A stretch of DNA of 33,565 bases from Opitutia bacterium. GTDB lineage: Bacteria; Verrucomicrobiota; Verrucomicrobiia; Opitutales; Seribacteraceae. Positions 28,248-33,565 of this stretch are shown here, in pieces. Each line of letters starts with the position of its first letter. The stretch's first letter is position 1. The stretch covers positions 1 through 33,565 of the forward strand of contig PBSV01000090.1 of NCBI GenBank assembly GCA_002726435.1, read 5' to 3'. Below the pieces are notes generated by a model, which worked only from the letters and a program-made list of their open reading frames with translations, was not told where the DNA came from and ran no database searches. The position numbers and the translations under genes are program-made.

Positions 28248-29443
28248 ATCCTAAACTTAGCAGAAGTCCATTGGATAAAGTACTTGGTCGAATTGATGAC
28301 CTTGACGAGGTAAACCTTGGCATTCTCGTACAGCGTCTTGCCCGCGAGCGAAAACTTCTTGAAACTGTATTTGATGTGATTCGTGACGGCATTCTTGTGC
28401 TCGATGAAAATGGAGTTCTTACTTATTCCAACCTCCAGGGCCGTAGGTTGATCGGATTAAAGGAGACCCAGTCGGAAAAGATTTTTCTTCATCGGGCCGC
28501 ACCGGAACTTGCCCGCTCGCTGGGGTTGGACAGAAATAAATTTGATCCCCGCCCAGAAGTAGTGGTTCGTGAAATGCAAATTTCTTATCCGGAAAAACGG
28601 CAAATCCGCGTGTATGCCGTACCAATTGAAGATGCCGGGGCAAACAAGGAATCTCCCGACAAAGTTGGCTTGGCGGTGGTAATGACTGATGTCACTGAAG
28701 AAAAAGACAATTTAAAGGCTCAGATCGAAAGCGAACGGGTCTCGAGTATAATGGATCTCGCTGCCGGTGTGGCTCATGAACTCGGAAATCCATTAAATTC
28801 CATAAATATTCACTTGCAGGTTTTACAACGAAGCCTGAAATCTGTGCTCCCGGATGAACAAAAAGCAAATAAATCACTGGTTACCTGCATTAAGGAAGTC
28901 CAGAGATTGGACGGAATCATTTCTCACTTCCTGAAGGCGATTCGTCCGAGTGAACCAAATTTTAAGAAGATTAATCTTCTTTCCATAATTGAGGAAACCG
29001 TTCGTATTCGGGAGAAGGAAATTAGCGGAAAGAAAATTACCATTCGCATGGAAGCGGGTGTTCGCGAACCCATGATTCAGGGAGATGTCGATCAAGTGAA
29101 GCAAGTTTTCTTCAATGTCATTGGCAATGCAGTGGACGCTGTGTCGGAGGGCTCTGAAGTCCGCATCGTTACCGGCTTGGATGATGAATATGTTTTTGCT
29201 CAAGTAGTTGACCAGGGCATTGGCATAAAGAAGGAAAATATATCCCGTGTATTTGAGCCCTATTTTACAACCAAGAAACAGGGGCACGGGATTGGAATGA
29301 TGATCGTACATCGAATCATGCGTGACCATGAAGGAGAAGTAGGGGTAGACAGTAAGGAAGGATCAGGTACGATAGTCACCTTGAAATTCCCCCGTAAATC
29401 AGCCAGCCGGCAATTACTCGAATCCACCGAGAACGAAGCCTGA
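28244..29443 (+). CDS. Cytosolic NtrB-like sensor histidine kinase with PAS domain
   Basis: Sensor kinase of 399 residues. A PAS-like domain covers about 38-150 (TVFDVIRDGILVLDENGVLTYSN), then a HisKA dimerisation helix with phospho-accepting His178 in AAGVAHELGNPLNS, and a HATPase domain with N-box Asn295 (NVIGNAVDAV), G1 DQGIGI (323-328), F-box FEPYFTTK and G2 GHGIGM. No signal peptide or membrane helix is seen, so it senses a cytosolic signal. The ATG at 28244 overlaps the coaB stop by four bases, coupling translation; the sigma-54 regulator follows six bases later as its likely partner. The ligand is unknown. Confidence 0.92.
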   Translation: MNPKLSRSPLDKVLGRIDDLDEVNLGILVQRLARERKLLETVFDVIRDGILVLDENGVLTYSNLQGRRLIGLKETQSEKIFLHRAAPELARSLGLDRNKFDPRPEVVVREMQISYPEKRQIRVYAVPIEDAGANKESPDKVGLAVVMTDVTEEKDNLKAQIESERVSSIMDLAAGVAHELGNPLNSINIHLQVLQRSLKSVLPDEQKANKSLVTCIKEVQRLDGIISHFLKAIRPSEPNFKKINLLSIIEETVRIREKEISGKKITIRMEAGVREPMIQGDVDQVKQVFFNVIGNAVDAVSEGSEVRIVTGLDDEYVFAQVVDQGIGIKKENISRVFEPYFTTKKQGHGIGMMIVHRIMRDHEGEVGVDSKEGSGTIVTLKFPRKSASRQLLESTENEA

Positions 29444-29449
29444 TCATAC

Positions 29450-30814
29450 ATGAAGCCTAACTTGTTAATCGTAGACGATGAAGAACACACCCGTGAGGGG
29501 CTGGAGCTTGCACTTGAAGAGAAGTTTGAGGTCTTCCTTGCCTGCAGTGCAGAAGAAGCCTTCAACGCCCTGGAGGCAGAGAAGTTCGAGGTCGTGCTGA
29601 CTGATTTGAGAATGTCGGGAGAATCCGGCATGAGCGTGATCGATTTTGCCCTCAAGCATGCATCCGATCCAATTTGCATCATGATGACCGCCTATGGAGA
29701 AGTGGAGGTGGCAGTCGAAGCAATGAAGCGTGGAGCGTTTGATTTTCTATCCAAGCCGGTGAATTTGGAAAAACTGGAACTTTTAATCACACGCGGGCTG
29801 AATGAGCGCAAATTAAAGGCTGAAAATCATGAACTTCACCAGCGTTTGGACAAGACCTACAGCTTCGAGGGAATCCTCGGAAAATCTCCCGCCCTGGAAA
29901 AAGTACTCGAACAAGTCAAATTGGTTGGCCCATCCAAGGCCACCGTGCTGGTTACTGGGGAGACAGGCACGGGAAAAGAACTCGTTGCTCAATCTATACA
30001 TCAGAACAGCGAGCGGTCCCGTGGGCCATTTGTACCGGTGCATTGCGCCGCCCTCCCTTCCAATCTTTTGGAAAGTGAATTATTTGGTCATGAAAAGGGA
30101 GCTTTTACGGGTGCGAACGAACGAAGAATTGGGCGCTTTGAATCAGCGGGCGGGGGAACCTTATTCCTTGATGAAATTGGAGAAATTGATTCCTCCACCC
30201 AGGTAAAACTGCTACGATTTTTGGAAACTAAATCAATTGAAAGACTGGGCAGTTCCAAGACTATCGAGGTCAATGCCCGCTTAGTCTGCGCCACCAACCG
30301 GAATCTTTTGGAAATGACCAAGAATGGAGAGTTCCGGGAGGATTTATATTATCGCCTAAATGTAGTAACCGTTGAACTTCCACCACTCCGTGAACGTGGG
30401 GACGACATTAATTTACTCCTGCAGCACTTCCTGGAATATTTTGCATCAGATAATAATTTTACAATTCCAATTTTGGAGCCAGATGCCCGCTCGATTCTCC
30501 GCAATTATTCCTGGCCTGGCAATGTTCGAGAACTACGTAATTTTTGTGAAAATCTGGTGGTTTTAAAGCGCGGATTATCCGTCAGCCAGTATGATTTGGA
30601 CCCAAGATTTTCCTCACCCGCGACTCAGGGAGAAAATAATGAGATCCTGCCCTCCACGAGTAATTTATCAGTGGAGGAAAATGAAAAACGACTCCTTCGC
30701 AATGCACTTTTACAAGCCGGTGGAAACCGTACAAAAGCGGCGAAATTGATGGGAATCAGTCGACGGACCCTGCATCGAAAGCTCAGCCGTTGGCCCGAAT
30801 TGGACTTAAAATAA
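29450..30814 (+). CDS. NtrC-like sigma-54-dependent response regulator
   Basis: Response regulator of 454 residues with three domains. The receiver (1-120) has acidic Asp9/Asp10, phospho-acceptor Asp52 (VVLTDLRM), Thr80 and Lys102. The AAA+ domain (about 140-370) has Walker A GETGTGKE (170-177), the sigma-54 contact loop GAFTGA (217-222), Walker B FLDEIG (239-244) and the arginine-finger region. A Fis-type helix-turn-helix (NRTKAAKLMGISRRTLHRKL) ends it. It is expected to drive sigma-54 promoters when phosphorylated by the kinase 6 bases upstream. Target genes are not visible here. Confidence 0.94.
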   Translation: MKPNLLIVDDEEHTREGLELALEEKFEVFLACSAEEAFNALEAEKFEVVLTDLRMSGESGMSVIDFALKHASDPICIMMTAYGEVEVAVEAMKRGAFDFLSKPVNLEKLELLITRGLNERKLKAENHELHQRLDKTYSFEGILGKSPALEKVLEQVKLVGPSKATVLVTGETGTGKELVAQSIHQNSERSRGPFVPVHCAALPSNLLESELFGHEKGAFTGANERRIGRFESAGGGTLFLDEIGEIDSSTQVKLLRFLETKSIERLGSSKTIEVNARLVCATNRNLLEMTKNGEFREDLYYRLNVVTVELPPLRERGDDINLLLQHFLEYFASDNNFTIPILEPDARSILRNYSWPGNVRELRNFCENLVVLKRGLSVSQYDLDPRFSSPATQGENNEILPSTSNLSVEENEKRLLRNALLQAGGNRTKAAKLMGISRRTLHRKLSRWPELDLK

Positions 30815-30819
30815 AAGAA

Positions 30820-30894
<75 letters not shown>

Positions 30895-30906
30895 AACATG
30901 ATAATT

Positions 30907-30935
30907 AATATGTTCAAAAACTTTCCTTCTGTCAA
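30907..30935 (-). promoter_or_regulatory. Sigma-70 promoter of tRNA-Asn
   Basis: On the minus strand a perfect -35 TTGACA (30930-30935) is separated by exactly 17 bases from CATATT (30907-30912, four of six to TATAAT). The start would fall near 30900, six bases before the mature tRNA end, as expected for a tRNA gene. Confidence 0.75.
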
Positions 30936-30965
30936 TCACGAGCAGAAATTCGAAGGATTAAATTG

Positions 30966-31000
30966 AGCAAAGAAAAAGGCCCTCGTTTCCGAGAGCCTTT
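30966..31000 (-). terminator. Strong intrinsic terminator below the receptor and RNA element
   Basis: Read on the minus strand, AAAGGCUCUCG and CGAGGGCCUUU pair over 11 positions (one U-G wobble) across a GAAA tetraloop (30986-30989), followed by a U-rich tail (UUUUUCUUU including the stem end). On the + strand the wobble becomes a C-A mismatch and the tail is weak, so it serves minus-strand transcripts: the receptor mRNA and the structured RNA before it. Confidence 0.88.
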
Positions 31001-31122
31001 AACTTGTGCTCGTATCAATCTAACATTGATTGAAAGTGGCACCCAGTCCCTCGATTGCCAGGAGGAACTGGGTGATTAAGGTCCTATGCGGTATTGCCAA
31101 GCCGCATATAAAACAAGTTAAA
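30971..31122 (-). ncRNA. Candidate structured RNA with twin UGGCAAU loops (sRNA or 3'UTR element)
   Basis: The 46-base downstream flank of the receptor is followed by a compact fold. A 10-bp closing stem (31113-31122 with 30998-31007) encloses three hairpins: 31085-31108 (7 bp, 10-base loop), 31040-31074 (13 pairs including one U-G, 9-base loop) and 31014-31030 (6 bp, 5-base loop). The first two loops both contain UGGCAAU (31093-31099 and 31054-31060). The intrinsic terminator follows at once. The internal pair in the 13-pair stem is U-G on the minus strand but C-A on the plus strand, supporting minus-strand transcription. It matches no RNA family I recognise. Only a weak promoter is visible ahead of it (TTGTTT, 16 bases, TAAAAA), so it may be processed from the receptor mRNA. 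Confidence 0.6.
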
Positions 31123-31167
31123 CATATTTTTTAAATTTTGGTTAACCTGAAACAAACAAACAAGACC

Positions 31168-33297
31168 CTAAAAATCGAATTCCATACCGATGCTCCAAAT
31201 TCTTGGTGCACCAACCCGATAACCATCGGGAAGAACGCTGTGAACATAAACTTCGTCCGTAACATTCGATACTTTTGAAAACATTGAGACGCCCTCCTTC
31301 AGTTTATAGAAAGCAGACCAATTCAATATGCCATAAGAATCAATTGTGTCAGTATTTTCACCATTAGCAAAAACTGAATCTTGGTAATGGTAATTTAAGT
31401 AAGTACTCGCTTTTTCTCCTTCCAAGCCTGCTCTTAAATTAAGCATAAAATCAGGGATAAAGGGAAATTCATTTCCAGCAACTGCATTCTTAAGATATCC
31501 TGATAAAGGTGAGGTAGCAGATTCAAACTCCGTGTCGGTAAAGGTAGCAGAAACTGATACTGGTATCCCTAATCCGGAATCATCTCCAATATCCGTTGCG
31601 ACTAATATTTCTACACCGCTAATGCTTCCTTCTCCCACATTTGCAGAGCCTGCGGCACCTCCAGATAATGAGCTGAGAATAAGCATATCTTCAAGACTGG
31701 TGTGGAAATAGGCGATTTCATAAAAAACATCACCAACAGACCCACGGGCACCAAGTTCAAAATTGAGTGATTTTTCTAAATCAAGACCTTTACCTGTCGA
31801 TGATCCATTATAATCCGCTGCAGATTGAGCGTCTGGAAAAGTATGTCCCTGATGAACTCCACCAAATAGGCTTGATGAATCAGTAAGTTCGTAGCCGAAT
31901 CCAAGACCCAGAAGTGTATTGTCAAGAGTTCTTTCGTACTTACCCTTGTAGGTATATTCGTTGCTAGAGTACCGAATTCCGGGAGATAAAGACAACTTGC
32001 CCAAGTCTACATTGTCAACAATGTAAGCCTCAAATGCTTTAGCGTCTTTGTACGGGTCAACAGGATCTTTAGCAGTAACAGATATTCTGCCAATGCTGGA
32101 ACCGTTAACTTCGTACATATCTTGATGCCATGGATTTTTGATGTAATGATCATCTTGAACCCTAAAACCGAAGTCCAAGTCGTGAATCCCAAGTTCGTAA
32201 TCAAAATTAGCCTGTAAACCTTTGGTTTTGTAACTTCGATCATTCGCTTTAACGGTATAAAATCCAGGGGAAACGCCTCTCAGAATAGCAAAGTCAGTAC
32301 CTGATGAGTTATCATCGTATTCAGTGTCACCACCGTCAAGTTTGTACCAATTACGATTGAATTCATTGTAATAAGCAGTTGCTGACATAGAAAAAGTGTC
32401 AGAAAATTCTTTATTATATCTCAGGTAATATCGTGTTTGATCAGAATTCATATTGTCTTGAGCAGTTCCTGGATACCTGAGGTATGGATTACTGTCCAAA
32501 TCACTTTTTGATAATCCCTGGTAGCTCACGTCAGCATCCAAGTCGGCGCGACCAGCTTTGAATTCAAGGTAATCACCTTCTCCAAATTCGTAGCTTAATT
32601 TAAGAATGAGGTCGGTGTTGGAAATTGGCATGTCATCGTCCATTCTAGAAAGAAAGGTACCGAGTTCTTGCCAACCATCTGAAGTGTGGCTGAAGTATTC
32701 CAATAAATACCCAAGTTTACCACCACCGAAGTCAATTTTTCCACCGGAATAAGCATGTGCAATTTTCTCATTGAAATCGCCATAACTCGCTCTGAGGTAA
32801 GAAGATTGTTCTTCTGGAATTGGAGTTGATAAATAGTTAATGACTCCTCCGGTTGTGTTAGGACCATACTTGAGCGAACTAGACCCCTTTAATACTTCAA
32901 AACCAGCCATACGACCTGCTACAGGAGAATAATAAGCAGCAGGGTCTGCATAAGGGGCAGGAGAAGAGGGAACCCCGTCTTCCATAATGGTGATTTTATT
33001 CGAACGTTCTGGGTCGACACCACGCATGCTGATGTTGGGGAAGAATCCGTATCCAGTTTCAGGGCGGACATACACTCCAGGTACTTGACGAAGAATGTCG
33101 TTAATGTCCGTGTGCATGAACTTACCGAGGTCGGAAGAATCTAGGACTGTTCCCGATCCTTTAAGAGAAGAGACATCGTCTTTTGATCCTATTACATTAA
33201 AAGGGGACAGGTAATCTGTTCCCGAGTCTTGGGCTTGTATGCCTGACGCAAAAATTAGCGTAGCAGTAAGCCCTGATATTATTTGTTTGTGTTTCAT
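31168..33297 (-). CDS. TonB-dependent outer-membrane receptor, FecA-like
   Basis: Outer-membrane receptor of 709 residues, probably for a ferric chelate such as dicitrate. A signal peptide is seen (1-22, cleavage likely after GIQA). The plug domain (about 35-160) has LRQVPGVYVRPE, a RGVDPERSNKI segment, EDGVPSSPAPYADPA, and KGSSSLKYGPNTTGGVINY, which resembles FecA. The rest forms a 22-strand barrel by family, ending in the aromatic residue Phe (GMEFDF), the usual assembly signal. No N-terminal signalling domain is present, so it is not expected to control a FecIR-type system. Two Fur-like boxes lie just upstream. The substrate is inferred, not proven. Confidence 0.9.
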   Translation of the reverse strand: MKHKQIISGLTATLIFASGIQAQDSGTDYLSPFNVIGSKDDVSSLKGSGTVLDSSDLGKFMHTDINDILRQVPGVYVRPETGYGFFPNISMRGVDPERSNKITIMEDGVPSSPAPYADPAAYYSPVAGRMAGFEVLKGSSSLKYGPNTTGGVINYLSTPIPEEQSSYLRASYGDFNEKIAHAYSGGKIDFGGGKLGYLLEYFSHTSDGWQELGTFLSRMDDDMPISNTDLILKLSYEFGEGDYLEFKAGRADLDADVSYQGLSKSDLDSNPYLRYPGTAQDNMNSDQTRYYLRYNKEFSDTFSMSATAYYNEFNRNWYKLDGGDTEYDDNSSGTDFAILRGVSPGFYTVKANDRSYKTKGLQANFDYELGIHDLDFGFRVQDDHYIKNPWHQDMYEVNGSSIGRISVTAKDPVDPYKDAKAFEAYIVDNVDLGKLSLSPGIRYSSNEYTYKGKYERTLDNTLLGLGFGYELTDSSSLFGGVHQGHTFPDAQSAADYNGSSTGKGLDLEKSLNFELGARGSVGDVFYEIAYFHTSLEDMLILSSLSGGAAGSANVGEGSISGVEILVATDIGDDSGLGIPVSVSATFTDTEFESATSPLSGYLKNAVAGNEFPFIPDFMLNLRAGLEGEKASTYLNYHYQDSVFANGENTDTIDSYGILNWSAFYKLKEGVSMFSKVSNVTDEVYVHSVLPDGYRVGAPRIWSIGMEFDF

Positions 33298-33321
33298 TTG
33301 GCTGTTTGTGTGGGTTGATAC

Positions 33322-33358
33322 TGAGACTCAATCTCAGAATTAATGAGATCCAGTCTCA
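33322..33358 (-). promoter_or_regulatory. Two tandem Fur-like 15-bp boxes before the receptor gene
   Basis: TGAGACTCAATCTCA (33322-33336) and TGAGATCCAGTCTCA (33344-33358) each fit a 7-1-7 inverted repeat like the Fur box variant TGAGAATNATTCTCA, with some mismatches. Their centres are 22 bp apart, about two helical turns, and together they form a larger near-palindrome. The nearer box ends 24 bases before the receptor ATG. A weak -10 (TATCAA, minus strand, 33315-33320) lies beside it. Iron repression is an inference from the box and the gene type. Confidence 0.5.
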
Positions 33359-33457
33359 ACAAATCACTCAAAAAGTCAATGCCCTATTGTTAAAAATCCA
33401 AAATGAGTGAAACGATACCAGCCGATTACCATTACCAATGATAGGAAGTTAAGGCTT

Positions 33458-33565
33458 CTAAAAGAAAAAGGCAGCAGCCAGGGTAAGATTAAACCAATCT
33501 GCAATGTATTTCACAACCAATTGGGTATCGCTCTTAATATTGAGTAGGAAGCCGAAAACCGAAAT
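33458..33565 (-). CDS. Possible 3' end of an upstream gene (fragment)
   Basis: From the right edge the minus strand has a 35-codon open frame ending at TAG (33458-33460). Its translation is hydrophobic (VFGFLLNIKSDTQLVV, then ADWFNLTLAAAFFF), as in a membrane protein end, but such a short frame could arise by chance. I do not recognise a family. The 97 bases between it and the Fur-like boxes hold no other gene. Confidence 0.2.
   Translation of the reverse strand: MSVFGFLLNIKSDTQLVVKYIADWFNLTLAAAFFF

Noticed and set aside
30998-31122. Integron attC site or mobile-element end
   Set aside because: No integrase or transposase is nearby, and the arms lack the attC core sites. Wobble pairs and the terminator fit RNA better.
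30971-31122. 6S RNA, SRP RNA or a riboswitch
   Set aside because: The multi-hairpin layout lacks the long bulged rod of 6S RNA and the SRP apical motif, and it lies downstream, not upstream, of a gene on its strand.
33403-33441. Short + strand ORF (12 codons) upstream of the receptor
   Set aside because: Too short, no ribosome binding site and no context.

Overview
The window is a single bacterial chromosome segment, moderately AT-rich, coding almost entirely on the + strand. Its core is a long str-S10-spc-alpha ribosomal superoperon with no gap over about 80 bases. Gene order (rpoC-rpsL-rpsG-fusA-rpsJ-...), cysteine-free S4 and S14, absence of rpmD, long charged tails on S11 and L17, and near absence of Shine-Dalgarno sequences suggest a Verrucomicrobiota-like bacterium, perhaps a marine Opitutae/Puniceicoccales lineage. 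That placement is inferred from style and would need a tree. A TonB-dependent outer-membrane receptor shows the cell is Gram-negative.

Region 1 (1-20121): the 3' part of rpoC, then rpsL, rpsG, fusA, rpsJ, rplC, rplD, rplW, rplB, rpsS, rplV, rpsC, rplP, rpmC, rpsQ, rplN, rplX, rplE, rpsN, rpsH, rplF, rplR, rpsE, rplO, secY, rpsM, rpsK, rpsD, rpoA and rplQ. It encodes much of the ribosome, EF-G, two RNA polymerase subunits and the translocon channel. tuf, rpmD, map/adk, infA and rpmJ are missing from their common places. RpoC lacks all four cysteines of its conserved second zinc site. S11 and L17 carry long lysine/glutamate-rich tails, and SecY has an extra C-terminal membrane helix.

Region 2 (20243-26779): guaA, hisD, hisC, hisB, hisH and gltA, tightly spaced on the + strand, for GMP synthesis, part of histidine synthesis and entry into the TCA cycle. 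The cluster ends at a bidirectional terminator facing a convergent six-helix membrane protein gene of the VC0807 type.

Region 3 (27609-30814): a stand-alone coaB (phosphopantothenate-cysteine ligase without the CoaC half), translationally coupled by an ATGA overlap to an NtrB-like cytosolic histidine kinase, followed 6 bases later by an NtrC-like sigma-54 response regulator.

Region 4 (30820-33565), minus strand: tRNA-Asn(GTT) with its own promoter, and a FecA-like TonB-dependent receptor. Two Fur-like 15-bp boxes lie just upstream of the receptor start. Between the receptor stop codon and the tRNA promoter is the most interesting element: a roughly 150-nt structured RNA candidate on the receptor strand. 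A 10-bp closing stem encloses three hairpins, two of which display the same loop heptamer UGGCAAU, and the element ends in a strong GNRA-loop intrinsic terminator. In two stems the only non-Watson-Crick position is a U-G wobble on the minus strand but a C-A mismatch on the plus strand, which argues for minus-strand transcription. It could be a 3'UTR-derived or independent sRNA linked to an iron-regulated receptor.
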